The position numbers and the translations under genes are program-made. 39,944 nt of DNA. It comes from DATJOQ01 sp050010455 (lineage in GTDB: Bacteria > Desulfobacterota > Binatia > Binatales > Binataceae). The stretch is from NCBI GenBank assembly GCA_050010455.1, contig JBEKLA010000008.1, positions 1 through 39,944 of the forward strand. The letters run 5' to 3'. The notes beneath the pieces are model-generated. The model was not told the origin of the DNA. It worked only from the letters and a program-made list of their open reading frames with translations, and made no database searches. Positions 30,627-39,931 of the stretch are shown piece by piece (position 1 is the stretch's first letter; each line of letters opens with the position of its first letter).

Positions 30627-32549
30627 ATGGCAGTTGATTTCTTCCCGCTCGGATTGATCCTGCTGTTGCCCGCCGTGGGCGTGGTGTTCAACCTGTTCCT
30701 CGGCGCGAAGGTCGGACGCTCGGCGGTTAATGTGGTCGGACCCGGCGTGGTGTTCGCCGCCTTCGCGATCGCGCTGACAGCCTTCATCAAGCTGCTGAGC
30801 CTGCCCGAGGGCAGTTCGCTGAACTTCACGCTGTGGCCCTGGATTCAGGCCGGGAAATTCTCGGTTGACGTGTCGATCCGGATCGACGCGCTGTCGGGCG
30901 TGATGGTGCTGATTGTATCGGGCGTCGGTGCGCTGATTCACCTGTATTCGTGCGGATACATGGGCCACGACGACGACTACGCGCGATTCTTCACCTACAT
31001 GAACCTGTTCATGCTCTCGATGCTGCTGCTGGTGCTGGCGGACAATCTGCTGCTGATGTTCGTCGGATGGGAGGGCGTGGGACTCTGCTCGTACCTGCTG
31101 ATCTCGTTCTGGTACACGAATCCGGAATACGCCTATAACGGCCGCAAGGCATTCGTCGTCAATCGAATTGGTGACGCGGGCTTCATCCTCGGACTGCTGA
31201 CGTTGTTCGCCGCGTTGTCCTCGCACGGAATCTGGACGCTCAAGTTCGCCGAGATGCGCGCCCATATGGATGTCGTTGCGCCGGCTGTCGCGACTGCCGC
31301 CGGATTGCTGTTGCTGCTCGGCGCGACCGGCAAATCGGCCCAGCTTCCGCTCTACGTATGGTTGCCGGACGCGATGGTCGGCCCGACCCCGGTCAGCGCG
31401 CTGATCCACGCCGCGACCATGGTTACGGCCGGCGTTTACATGGTCGCGCGGATGAGCTTCCTGTACCGGCTCACGCCGACCGCGATGGATGCGGTGGCCA
31501 CGATCGGGGCGCTGACGGCGCTGTTTGCCGCCACGATCGCGCTGGTCCAGGCCGATATCAAGCGGGTGCTCGCCTATTCGACTATCAGCCAGCTCGGCTA
31601 CATGTTCCTTGGCGTCGGTGTCGGAGCGTTTAGCGCCGGAATCTTCCACGTGATGACCCACGCGTTCTTCAAGGCGCTGCTGTTCCTGGGCGCGGGCTCG
31701 GTGATTCACGCGCTCGGCGGCGAGCAGGACATGAACAAGATGGGAGCGCTGCGCGACAAGCTTCCGATTACCTATGCGACGATGCTGATCGCGACGCTGG
31801 CGATCACCGCGATACCCGGCTTCTCGGGCTTTTTCTCCAAGGATGCGATTCTGGGCGCGGCGTTCACCTCGGGGCACACCGGGCTTTGGCTGATCGGCGT
31901 GATCACGGCAGGCCTGACCGGATTCTACATGTTCCGATGGTTCTTCATGACCTTCCACGGTAATTCGCGAGTCGAGCACGAGCGGCTCCATCATCTGCAC
32001 GAGTCGCCCCCGGTGATGACGATCCCGCTGATGGTGCTGGCGGTGCTGGCGTTGGTCGGCGGTTGGGTCGGACTGCCCGAGGGTATGCTCTGGGGCAACG
32101 CGTTCGGGCGCTTCCTGGTCCCGTCGGTGGGCGAGTTCAAGCCGGTTATCGAGTTCAGCGAGTTGGCGCTCACCGTGATCAGCGTTGTGGTCTCGTTTGC
32201 CGGAATCGCTTTCGCTTACGTGATGTATATCCGCCGGCTGGGGCTGCCCGAGGAACTCGCGGCGCGCTCGAATTCGCTCTACCAGCTATTTCTCAACAAG
32301 TGGTACGTCGATCAGCTCTACAATCTGATCGTCACTCGGCCGCTGTTCTTTATCTCGCGCTACATACTCTGGCGCGGGGTTGATTCCTACGGGATCGAGG
32401 GGCTGGTCAACGGCGCGGGATTAACGGTCGAGACCGGCAGCGGTTTGGCCCGGCGCAGCGAGAGCGGCAACGTTCAGCATTACGCCTTCGTTTACCTGGT
32501 CGGCGCGATCGGAATCGCCGCCTATTACATTTACAGGTTGTGGCACTGA
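30627..32549 (+). CDS. nuoL: NADH-quinone oxidoreductase subunit L
   Basis: A 640-residue antiporter-like proton-pumping subunit. Antiporter core motifs are present: MFVGWEGVGLCSYLLISFWY (helix 5 glutamate), LPLYVWLPDAMVGPTPVSAL with LIHAATMVTAGVYMV, LVQADIKRVLAYSTISQLGY, and MTHAFFKALLFLGAGSVIHA. The C-terminal extension includes the lateral amphipathic helix and a last anchor helix (VGAIGIAAYYIYRLW). Starts 3 bp after nuoK; stop overlaps the nuoM ATG by one base. Confidence 0.97.
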   Translation: MAVDFFPLGLILLLPAVGVVFNLFLGAKVGRSAVNVVGPGVVFAAFAIALTAFIKLLSLPEGSSLNFTLWPWIQAGKFSVDVSIRIDALSGVMVLIVSGVGALIHLYSCGYMGHDDDYARFFTYMNLFMLSMLLLVLADNLLLMFVGWEGVGLCSYLLISFWYTNPEYAYNGRKAFVVNRIGDAGFILGLLTLFAALSSHGIWTLKFAEMRAHMDVVAPAVATAAGLLLLLGATGKSAQLPLYVWLPDAMVGPTPVSALIHAATMVTAGVYMVARMSFLYRLTPTAMDAVATIGALTALFAATIALVQADIKRVLAYSTISQLGYMFLGVGVGAFSAGIFHVMTHAFFKALLFLGAGSVIHALGGEQDMNKMGALRDKLPITYATMLIATLAITAIPGFSGFFSKDAILGAAFTSGHTGLWLIGVITAGLTGFYMFRWFFMTFHGNSRVEHERLHHLHESPPVMTIPLMVLAVLALVGGWVGLPEGMLWGNAFGRFLVPSVGEFKPVIEFSELALTVISVVVSFAGIAFAYVMYIRRLGLPEELAARSNSLYQLFLNKWYVDQLYNLIVTRPLFFISRYILWRGVDSYGIEGLVNGAGLTVETGSGLARRSESGNVQHYAFVYLVGAIGIAAYYIYRLWH

Positions 32550-34171
32550 TGGGCGCCTACTTACTCAGCGGGTTGATCTTCCTGCCGTTGCTCGGCGGGC
32601 TGTTCGTGCTGATGGTTTCGCCGAGCGGCCCCGAAACTGTTCACTCCGGTCCGCCCGCGCACGGGCATCCGGCGGGTCACGGCTCCGATGTCTGGCGGCC
32701 GGTGTGGCGCGCGGCTTTCATTTTTTCGCTGGCGCCGCTTGCGCTCAGCTTCTACCTGCTCGCGGCTTTCAACCCGTCCGATGGCGGATATCAATTCGTC
32801 GAGCGGTATCAGTGGATTCCGCAACTCGGCGTCTCGTACCATCTCGGCGTCGATGGAATCAGCCTGTTCCTGGTGGTGCTGACCACGATTCTGATCACGC
32901 TGTCGCTGGCCTACTCGGCCGGAGGCGATATCGAAAGCCGGCCGCGCGAGTTCTGCTTCTTCATGTTGTTGCTCGAGACCGGATTGCTGGGCGCGCTGCT
33001 CGCGATCGATCTGGTGCTGTTCTTCGTTTTCTGGGAACTGATGCTGTTCCCGATGTACTTCATGATCGGGATCTGGGGCCACGGCCGCAAACTCTACGCC
33101 GCTGTCAAATTCGTGCTGTTCACGATGTTCGGTTCGGCCCTGATGCTGGTAGCGATCATTTATCTCGGGCTTTCGCTGCACGCCTCCGGCAACCCGATCA
33201 GCTTCGATCTGCCCGATCTGTACAAGGCTTCGCTGAGCACCGCCGAGGCGCGGTGGCTGTTTGCCGCCTTCGCGCTCGCCTTCGCGATCAAAGTTCCGAT
33301 GTGGCCGGTGCATACCTGGCTGCCCGATGCGCATACCGAGGCGCCAACCGCTGGTTCGGTGATCCTGGCGGGCGTGATGCTGAAAATGGGAACTTATGGG
33401 TTCCTGCGCTTCGCGATTCCGCTGTTTCCCGACGTCGCCGTCAGTGCCGCGCCGATCTTCATGGCGCTGGCTGTGATCGGGATCATTTATGGCGCATTGG
33501 TCGCGATGGTACAGCCCGACCTCAAGCGGCTGGTTGCCTACTCCTCGGTGAGCCATCTCGGCTTCGTGGTGTTGGGGATGTTCGCGCTCAATGCGCAGGG
33601 AATCGAGGGCGCGATCTATCAGATGCTGAATCACGGCCTTTCCACCGGCGGCCTGTTCCTGCTGGTCGGTATGATTTACCTGCGCCGCCACACCCGCGAG
33701 ATCTCCGAGTTCGGCGGCCTGTGGCGCAGTGTGCCCGTGATGGCGGCCGTGTTCATGGTGGTGATGCTGTCGTCGATCGGACTGCCGGGACTTAACGGCT
33801 TCGTGGGCGAGTTCCTGATTCTGCTCGGCACTTACCTGCGCACCTGGCAAGCGGCGGCGTTCGCCGTGAGCGGAGTGATCCTCGGGGCGCTCTACATGAT
33901 GTGGGCGTACGAGCGGGTGATGTTCGGTTCTATCACCAAGGCGATCAACGAGCACTTGCCTGACTTGAGCGCGCGCGAGGTGGCGGTGATGGTGCCGCTT
34001 ATCGCGATGATGTTCCTGATGGGCTTCTACCCCAAGCCGTTGCTGAGCCGGATGGAGCCGTCGGTGACGACCCTGTTGGCGCGCACCCATGCCCAGGTGG
34101 CGCGGCTCGATAATGCCCCCGTAAAACTGGCTGCGGCTCCAACCGCCGCGGAGGAAGTCAGCCGAAGATGA
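32549..34171 (+). CDS. nuoM: NADH-quinone oxidoreductase subunit M
   Basis: A 540-residue antiporter-like subunit. VLFFVFWELMLFPMYFMIGI holds the essential helix-5 glutamate; KVPMWPVHTWLPDAHTEAPT, MVQPDLKRLVAYSSVSHLGF and MLNHGLSTGGLFLLVGMIYL are family signatures. The first periplasmic segment has a His/Gly/Pro-rich insert (PPAHGHPAGHGSD). ATG at 32549 overlaps nuoL stop as TGATG; the GTG at 32540 is less likely. Ends with a 4-bp overlap with nuoN. Confidence 0.97.
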   Translation: MGAYLLSGLIFLPLLGGLFVLMVSPSGPETVHSGPPAHGHPAGHGSDVWRPVWRAAFIFSLAPLALSFYLLAAFNPSDGGYQFVERYQWIPQLGVSYHLGVDGISLFLVVLTTILITLSLAYSAGGDIESRPREFCFFMLLLETGLLGALLAIDLVLFFVFWELMLFPMYFMIGIWGHGRKLYAAVKFVLFTMFGSALMLVAIIYLGLSLHASGNPISFDLPDLYKASLSTAEARWLFAAFALAFAIKVPMWPVHTWLPDAHTEAPTAGSVILAGVMLKMGTYGFLRFAIPLFPDVAVSAAPIFMALAVIGIIYGALVAMVQPDLKRLVAYSSVSHLGFVVLGMFALNAQGIEGAIYQMLNHGLSTGGLFLLVGMIYLRRHTREISEFGGLWRSVPVMAAVFMVVMLSSIGLPGLNGFVGEFLILLGTYLRTWQAAAFAVSGVILGALYMMWAYERVMFGSITKAINEHLPDLSAREVAVMVPLIAMMFLMGFYPKPLLSRMEPSVTTLLARTHAQVARLDNAPVKLAAAPTAAEEVSRR

Positions 34172-35676
34172 AGCCGGCCCTCGATATCGCGACGCTTAAC
34201 ATCTCGTGGCCGCCGATGCTGCCGCTGATCGCCGTAACGGTCACGGCGATTGTGGTGTTACTGGTTGGAGTGCGTGTCGATGACGATGACAGCGAAGGCC
34301 TGGGATGGCTGTCGCTGACCGGCCTCGTGCTGGCTGTGGTGTTGTCGTTCGGCCTGTTCGGGCGCCAGGAACAAACCTTTGCCGGCGCGATCTCGGTCGA
34401 TAACTTCACCGCTTTTTTCTACGTCGTGATCCTGCTGGCAGCCAGCGTCACGGTGCTGATGTCGCTGAGCTACGTTCGCGAGCTCGGACTGCCGGGCGCC
34501 GAATACTATGCGCTGATGTTGTTCGCGACCCTGGGCATGATGCTGATGGCGGCGGCGGGCGATCTGATAGTCATCTTCCTCGGCCTGGAAACGATGTCGA
34601 TCAGCATCTATGTTCTGGCCGGCCTTTCACGCCGGCAGCCGAAGTCCAGTGAGGCCGCGCTCAAGTATTTCATGCTCGGCGCCTTCTCGACCGGCTTCCT
34701 GCTCTACGGTATCGCGCTAATTTATGGATCGACGGGTTCGATTAAGCTCCAGGCGATCAGCGAGGCGCTGCGGGTGCCTATGGCCCATAGCCCGCTGCTG
34801 CTGCTGGGGCTTGGCATGCTGCTGATTGGCTTTGGATTCAAGGTTGCCGCGGTTCCCTTTCATATGTGGACGCCCGACGTTTACGAGGGTGCTCCAACGT
34901 CAGTCACCGCGTTCATGGCGGCCGGAGTGAAATTGGCCGCCTTTGCCGCCTTCCTGCGCATCTTCATCGTTCATCTGTGGCCGGTGCGTGCGGAATGGGC
35001 GATGGTGTTGTGGGTGATGGCGGCGCTGACGATGACCGCGGGCAATTTGATCGCTGTGATGCAGAGCAGCGTCAAACGGATGCTGGCCTATTCGGCGATC
35101 GCTCATGCCGGTTACATCCTGGTCGCGATGACCGCGGGCGGGCCGTCGGCCGGCACCGCGATCCTGTTCTACTTGCTCGGTTATGCCTTCACTAATCTTG
35201 GCGCGTTCGCGGTGATCATCGCGCTCTCCAGGCGCGGCGAAGCGCACGAGGCGATCAGCGATCTGCGCGGGTTGGCCTCGCGCCAGCCGATGCTGGCCGC
35301 CGCGATGGCGTTGTTTATGTTCTCGCTTACGGGAGTGCCGCCACTGGCGGGATTCATCGGCAAGTTCTATCTGTTCGCCGCCGCGCTTGAGGCTGGCTAC
35401 GTCGGGTTGGTGATTATCGCGGTAATCAACAGCGTCGTGTCAGCCTATTACTACATCGGCGTAATAATCGCGATGTATATGGATGAAGGCGGCGTTACGA
35501 TCGCGCCGCTCGGCGGGCGCCCCGCGTTGGTGGTGGCGCTGGCGATCGCAACGACCGCTACGATTCTGATCGGAGTTTACCCGGGACCTTATCTGGCGGC
35601 GTCGGCAAGCGCGTTCGCTTCAGCCTACGGAGCCCCTCCGGCCCATCACGCCTCCATGATGCCGCCGATGCCGTAG
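34168..35676 (+). CDS. nuoN: NADH-quinone oxidoreductase subunit N
   Basis: A 502-residue antiporter-like subunit. DLIVIFLGLETMSISIYVLA includes the helix-5 glutamate; KVAAVPFHMWTPDVYEGAPT, SSVKRMLAYSAIAHAGYILV and SLTGVPPLAGFIGKFYLFAA are typical. A Val-rich first helix is followed by an acidic loop (RVDDDDSEGLG). ATGA overlap with nuoM. Last gene of the operon. The C-terminal tail ends in a His/Met/Pro-rich stretch (APPAHHASMMPPMP). No T-tract terminator follows, only an imperfect hairpin near 35685-35710. Confidence 0.97.
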   Translation: MKPALDIATLNISWPPMLPLIAVTVTAIVVLLVGVRVDDDDSEGLGWLSLTGLVLAVVLSFGLFGRQEQTFAGAISVDNFTAFFYVVILLAASVTVLMSLSYVRELGLPGAEYYALMLFATLGMMLMAAAGDLIVIFLGLETMSISIYVLAGLSRRQPKSSEAALKYFMLGAFSTGFLLYGIALIYGSTGSIKLQAISEALRVPMAHSPLLLLGLGMLLIGFGFKVAAVPFHMWTPDVYEGAPTSVTAFMAAGVKLAAFAAFLRIFIVHLWPVRAEWAMVLWVMAALTMTAGNLIAVMQSSVKRMLAYSAIAHAGYILVAMTAGGPSAGTAILFYLLGYAFTNLGAFAVIIALSRRGEAHEAISDLRGLASRQPMLAAAMALFMFSLTGVPPLAGFIGKFYLFAAALEAGYVGLVIIAVINSVVSAYYYIGVIIAMYMDEGGVTIAPLGGRPALVVALAIATTATILIGVYPGPYLAASASAFASAYGAPPAHHASMMPPMP

Positions 35677-35769
35677 TGTTTCCCGCTCGCCGCCTACTTG
35701 CGGCGCGAGGGTTTGGGACGTGCGGCAGCGCTGTTCTCAGCCGCGTCGCAAGAAGCGACCGGCGTGGCG

Positions 35770-36312
35770 CTAAGCTTTCGTCACGCCGTGAGGAACAACC
35801 ATCTCCGAGACATCATCCAATCCCAGGGTCTTGATCGACATCTCGAACCGATCCTGCATCCGCGCATCATTACCGTTGAAGTTGCGTGTGTAGCAGCAGA
35901 ACTCGAGCGACATGCCGTTGGGATCTCTGAAGTAGATCGATTTCGCCCAGTCGTGGTCGACGATCTCGGTTACCTGGACACCCTTGGCGGTCAGTTCCTG
36001 ACGCTTCTGCTCAAGACCCGTCTCCGTGCCGGCCTCGAAGGCGAAGTGATAGAATGCCGCCGGAACACCGAGGCCACGATTGATACCAGCGTCGTACTCG
36101 ACCGGAACTCCCGGGACGTCTCGGGCTTCCATGAAGGCCACCAGCTGGTCACGCCCGGTATCGAAAAAGATATGCCGGATCTCACCGCCTTCCTTTATTT
36201 TGATGATATCGCATCGTACCGGTTTGAACCCCAGCACGTTTTCCCAGAAGTCGCGAGTTTTGTTGAGATCCAGCGTCGAAAGCCCGATGTGTGAGAAACC
36301 TTTGTTCGCCAT
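35770..36312 (-). CDS. VOC/glyoxalase-superfamily metal-dependent protein
   Basis: A 180-residue vicinal-oxygen-chelate protein. It begins MANKGFSHIGLSTLDLNKTR with the first metal His, and has the DFWENVLGFKPV helix, AFYHFAFEAGTETGLEQKRQ with the second His, and IYFRDPNGMSLEFCCYTRNF with the Glu ligand: the pattern of dioxygenase/glyoxalase-like VOC proteins. The substrate is unknown; ring-cleavage dioxygenases and lyases share it. ATG at 36312 has GAGAGG 8 nt upstream; the much longer frame to 36537 has no family match. Convergent with nuoN and divergent from the cupin gene. Confidence 0.9.
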   Translation of the reverse strand: MANKGFSHIGLSTLDLNKTRDFWENVLGFKPVRCDIIKIKEGGEIRHIFFDTGRDQLVAFMEARDVPGVPVEYDAGINRGLGVPAAFYHFAFEAGTETGLEQKRQELTAKGVQVTEIVDHDWAKSIYFRDPNGMSLEFCCYTRNFNGNDARMQDRFEMSIKTLGLDDVSEMVVPHGVTKA

Positions 36313-36478
36313 CACGGGTACCTCTCTTTGAGCTGTCGCGGAACTGCCGCGCCTGCTACGACGTGGCCACTGACGATAGCATTGTCGGCTGCTGTGTCCA
36401 AAGGAAACACTTGCATAAGGCGGGCATTTTGGAAGAGGTCTTTCCGGAGACCGAGAGAGGGGTAGGCGCAAGCAATTA

Positions 36479-36910
36479 ATGGCTTCGCGAATCAAAAAGA
36501 TGGCCTCGCAAGACGCGCCGGTGATACGCCGCTTCAAGCGCGGCTTTCGATGGAGTGAGATTAAACTCGAGCCTTACAAGCTTAGCAGTGCGCAGGGACT
36601 CGAATTCCGCGGGGCGTCGCGCCAGGTGCTAATCGGCAAACTCGGCGAGCGAGTCAACTTCCACGTACGTTACTTCGAACTCGAACCGGGCGGCTTCACC
36701 AGCTTCGAACGCCATCGCCACGCGCACGTTGTGATCGCGATTAGAGGGCGCGGTATGGTCCGCGTGGGCGAGGCTGATTACTCAATCGCCCCCTTTGATA
36801 CGGTCTACATCGGGCCCGAAAAACCGCATCAGCTGAGAGCGGCCGGACGTACCAAATTCGGCTTCTTTTGTATGGTGAACGCCCGAAGGGGCAAAACTAC
36901 CCGCTTGTAG
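36479..36910 (+). CDS. Cupin-domain protein
   Basis: A 143-residue single-domain cupin. The core motifs are TSFERHRHAHVVIAIRGRGM (first cupin motif with two His in HRHAH and the following Gly) and DTVYIGPEKPHQLRAAG (second motif with His). Metal binding is likely. Function unknown: it could be an isomerase, dioxygenase or regulatory sensor. A second ATG at residue 8 is an alternative start. Followed by a strong bidirectional hairpin. Confidence 0.85.
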   Translation: MASRIKKMASQDAPVIRRFKRGFRWSEIKLEPYKLSSAQGLEFRGASRQVLIGKLGERVNFHVRYFELEPGGFTSFERHRHAHVVIAIRGRGMVRVGEADYSIAPFDTVYIGPEKPHQLRAAGRTKFGFFCMVNARRGKTTRL

Positions 36911-36950
36911 AGGGCTCGGTCCCTCGACGCCATGAATTCAAACGGATTTT

Positions 36951-36979
36951 AAAGGGCGGTCGTGATACGACCGCCCTTT
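36951..36979. terminator. Bidirectional terminator between cupin and lipoprotein genes
   Basis: A perfect 13-bp inverted repeat AAAGGGCGGTCGT/ACGACCGCCCTTT with a 3-nt loop, 40 bp after the cupin stop and 20 bp after the convergent lipoprotein stop. The AAA/TTT ends serve as short U-tracts in both directions. Confidence 0.85.
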
Positions 36980-36999
36980 CGGTACTTAATCGACAGATG

Positions 37000-37377
37000 C
37001 TACGGAGTTGCAGGGGCCGGAGCAGCAGCGCCCGCAGCCTTCGCGTGCTTCTTGTGCATCATGTGATGAGCGCGTCCGTGGCGATGGCCACCAGTCGCCA
37101 TCGTCTTTTCCGCGATCGCTTCGGCGCGGTCAGCCGCATTTTTGGCGTCGTTAGCGGCTTGCTCGACCCGAGTCGCTGCAGCCTGAGCCTGTGTGGCCGC
37201 CTGCTGCGCCTTGCCGCTCGCAGCTTCGGCGCGAGACGCCGCCTGGTCGGCGCGATTAGCCGCGTTGACGGCCTTGTCCACCTGCTCTTGTCCCGACGAG
37301 CAGCCCATCAATCCTATCGCGACCGCCATTCCAGTCAGCACCACCAGTTTCGAAGTTCGTGTCAGTAACCTGTGCAT
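37000..37377 (-). CDS. Alanine-rich coiled-coil lipoprotein
   Basis: A 125-residue lipoprotein. A signal peptide (MHRLLTRTSKLVVLTGMAVA) ends in a lipobox LMGC with Cys at about 26. The mature part is an alanine-zipper coiled coil (AVNAANRADQAASRAEAASG, QAAATRVEQAANDAKNAADR) like Lpp-type envelope lipoproteins, followed by a His/Lys-rich segment (GGHRHGRAHHMMHKKHAK) and an Ala/Pro tail. Probably tethers or spaces the outer membrane. ATG at 37377 has GAGGAGG 6 nt upstream. On the same strand as and downstream of groEL, 186 bp away. Confidence 0.88.
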   Translation of the reverse strand: MHRLLTRTSKLVVLTGMAVAIGLMGCSSGQEQVDKAVNAANRADQAASRAEAASGKAQQAATQAQAAATRVEQAANDAKNAADRAEAIAEKTMATGGHRHGRAHHMMHKKHAKAAGAAAPAPATP

Positions 37378-37563
37378 TCTTTACCTCCTCATTAAGACAT
37401 CGCCGCAGCACTCGAGCACCATTAATTATAAAGAAAACTTACAAATGTTCTGTCACAAAGAAGTCTAGCTCGCAACCGTCAGTTCCGAAAGGCCTAGCGG
37501 AACCCTATCCAGGATGGAACCCCTCACGCAACAGAATATATTTCTGTCCAACCCATAGCAATG

Positions 37564-39264
37564 CTAAAAATCGTCGCCGCCAAAATCATCCATTCCGCCC
37601 ATACCACCCATTCCGCCCATGCCGCCCATACCACCCATACCTCCCATTCCGCCCATACCTCCGGGCATCGCGGGCCGTGGGCTCTTCTTCTTGGGCTTCT
37701 CCGCGATCGCTGCCTCTGTGGTGAGCAGCAGCGAAGCGACGCTGGCGGCGTTCTCCAGCGCGGTGCGCACCACCTTAACCGGATCGATCACGCCCGCCTT
37801 AAAGAGATCCTCGTAAGTCTCGGTGGCGGCATTGAAGCCGTAATCCTGCTTGCCTTCGGAGACCTTCTGATAGACCACGGGCGCTTCTTGGCCGGCGTTG
37901 GCCGCGATCTGCCGCAGCGGCTCACTCATCGCCTTGAGCACGATCTCGGCGCCGGACTTGCGATCGCCGCTTAGCTTCAACCCCTCGACTGCTTTCTGCG
38001 CTCTGAGCAATGCGACGCCGCCGCCGGGCACGATTCCTTCTTCAACCGCCGCGCGCAGCGCATGCACCGCGTCGTCGACGCGGCTCTTCTTTTCCTTGAG
38101 CTCGACTTCGGTTGCCGCTCCGACCTTAATCACGGCCACGCCACCGGCGAGCTTGGCGAGGCGTTCCTGGAGCTTCTCGCGATCATAGTCGGACGTGGTC
38201 TCGGCGATCTGGGCGCGAATCAGATCCACGCGCGCCTGGATATCAGCCTTCTTGCCCGCGCCTCCGACAAGGGTGGTATTGTCCTTGTCGATTAGCACGC
38301 GCCGGCATTTGCCGAGCGCATTCAACTGCAACTTCTCGAACTTCATCCCGAGTTCTTCGGCGACCACTTGCCCGCTGGTCAGGATCGCCATGTCCTGCAG
38401 CATCTCTTTGCGCCGATCACCGAAGCCGGGAGCCTTCACCGCGACCACTTTCAGCGTTCCGCGCAGCTTGTTGACGACCAGCGTGGCCAAAGCCTCGCCG
38501 TCGACGTCTTCGGCGATAATCAGCAGGGGACGGCCGCTCTGCACCACGCGCTCGAGCAGCGGAACAAACTCACGCATCGCGGAGATTTTCTTTTCGCTGA
38601 ACAGAATCAACGGCTCTTCCAACTCGGCCGTCATACGTTCGGGATTGGTCACGAAGTAGGGCGACAGGTAGCCGCGATCGAAACGCATCCCCTCGGCCGA
38701 TTCGAGCGTGGTATCGAGGCCGCGCGCCTCCTCGACCGTGATCACGCCTTCCTTGCCGACTTTGGCCATCGCGTCCGCGATGATTTTTCCGATCGCGCTT
38801 TCGCCATTGGCGGCGACCGTCGCGACCTGCATCATGCGCTCGTGATCTTTCACCGGCCGCGCCATTTCCTTGAGCGCTTCGACCGCCTTCTGCACCGCGG
38901 CATCGATACCGCGCTTGAGCTCCATCGGATCGAGTCCGGCCGCCAGCAGCCGGATACCTTCGCGAACGATCGCGCGGGCCAGCACCGTCGCGGAGGTGGT
39001 GCCATCACCGGCGACGTCTGAGGTTTTCTGAGCGACCTCGCGAATCAGCTTGGCCCCCATGTTTTCGAATTTGTCCTCGAACTCCATTTCCTTGACCACC
39101 GTGACGCCGTCCTTGGTAACCAGCGGCGCGCCGAAACTCCGCTCGATCAGAACGTTGCGGCCCTTGGGGCCCAGGGTCACGCGTGCTGCTTCAGCTACCT
39201 TGGTGGCGCCGGCAACGATACCGATACGAGCCTTCTCGTGAAGCTCAACCGTCTTGGCAGGCAT
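37564..39264 (-). CDS. groEL: Chaperonin GroEL
   Basis: A 566-residue Hsp60. Signatures: RVTLGPKGRNVLIERSFGAP, VAGDGTTSATVLARAIVREG (ATP site), AAVEEGIVPGGGVALLRAQK and a Gly/Met tail. The tail has eight GGM repeats followed by DDFGGDDF, longer than the four or five repeats usual in many GroELs. ATG at 39264 has GGAGAG 9 nt upstream. No groES lies next to it, and no CIRCE or clear heat-shock promoter was recognised in the ~230 bp upstream. Possibly one of several groEL copies. Confidence 0.97.
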   Translation of the reverse strand: MPAKTVELHEKARIGIVAGATKVAEAARVTLGPKGRNVLIERSFGAPLVTKDGVTVVKEMEFEDKFENMGAKLIREVAQKTSDVAGDGTTSATVLARAIVREGIRLLAAGLDPMELKRGIDAAVQKAVEALKEMARPVKDHERMMQVATVAANGESAIGKIIADAMAKVGKEGVITVEEARGLDTTLESAEGMRFDRGYLSPYFVTNPERMTAELEEPLILFSEKKISAMREFVPLLERVVQSGRPLLIIAEDVDGEALATLVVNKLRGTLKVVAVKAPGFGDRRKEMLQDMAILTSGQVVAEELGMKFEKLQLNALGKCRRVLIDKDNTTLVGGAGKKADIQARVDLIRAQIAETTSDYDREKLQERLAKLAGGVAVIKVGAATEVELKEKKSRVDDAVHALRAAVEEGIVPGGGVALLRAQKAVEGLKLSGDRKSGAEIVLKAMSEPLRQIAANAGQEAPVVYQKVSEGKQDYGFNAATETYEDLFKAGVIDPVKVVRTALENAASVASLLLTTEAAIAEKPKKKSPRPAMPGGMGGMGGMGGMGGMGGMGGMGGMDDFGGDDF

Positions 39265-39499
39265 TTCTTCTAACTCTCCGATCCTTGAGTTGGTCTAAAT
39301 CGACAATTCAAACGTTCAACGCGATTGGGATCAATCCAGCCGCAGACGGGCTGCGCAACCATCCCATCCGCCGCGCATAAACTTAAGTATGTTCCCGCGC
39401 TTTGCAAGCCCCCCGCTTTGCGATCATCGCTCGGAAATGTCGCGGCTTGGATATGATCTGCGCTCAGTGTAAGGATATGGCGGATGGAGGCAAGCCCCT

Positions 39500-39931
39500 A
39501 TGGAACCGCAAACCAAGCACGGCCGCGAACGATGGCTGGCGAGCCTGGCCGCAGCCGTTGCGTTTGGCGTGGTCGTCGCGGCGCTATACGCAAGTAGTTC
39601 AATCAGCGGGCTAAGCCTCCGCTCGCTACAGGCTCAGGGCGCTGCTTTCATCCGAGCCCCGCAGCAGGAGGCCCAGGAAGATCAGAACCCCGAAGACACC
39701 GAGCTGCCGCCCAGCGAGGTCGAGAAATACATCAATGTCTATCGGGCGATGCAGCGTGATCACAGTCTCGATATCGAGCATGCGGCCAGCCGCCAAGGCC
39801 TGACTTTGCAGGCTTTCCGCGAGATCGAAAGCAAGGTCGAGCGGGATGACATGGTTCGCGAGCACGTCCGCCAGGCGTTGGCGAGTCCGGCTTCCGACAG
39901 CTCCACGCCAAACCCGACGCCCGTGCGCTGA
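39500..39931 (+). CDS. Membrane-anchored small protein, DUF4168-like
   Basis: A 143-residue protein. One N-terminal hydrophobic segment (WLASLAAAVAFGVVVAALYA) serves as a signal anchor, followed by a Gln/Glu/Pro-rich linker and a helical domain (VEKYINVYRAMQRDHSLDIE, LQAFREIESKVERDDMVREH). That domain resembles the repeated helical motif of DUF4168 envelope proteins (judged by pattern, not confirmed). ATG at 39500 has GGAGG 9 nt upstream. Divergent from groEL. Function unknown. Confidence 0.7.
   Translation: MEPQTKHGRERWLASLAAAVAFGVVVAALYASSSISGLSLRSLQAQGAAFIRAPQQEAQEDQNPEDTELPPSEVEKYINVYRAMQRDHSLDIEHAASRQGLTLQAFREIESKVERDDMVREHVRQALASPASDSSTPNPTPVR

Noticed and set aside
30348..32000. Long minus-strand open frame (550 codons) opposite nuoK/nuoL
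   Set aside because: It is antisense to clearly conserved nuoK and nuoL; the product is Arg/Gln/His-rich with no domain, as expected for a shadow frame in GC-rich DNA.
32561..34090. Long minus-strand open frame (509 codons) opposite nuoM
   Set aside because: Same reasoning: shadow of nuoM, composition dominated by His/Gln/Arg, no start site.
37591..37670. Tandem repeat/CRISPR-like array
   Set aside because: The 9-bp periodicity is the GGM-coding tail of groEL, not an array with spacers.
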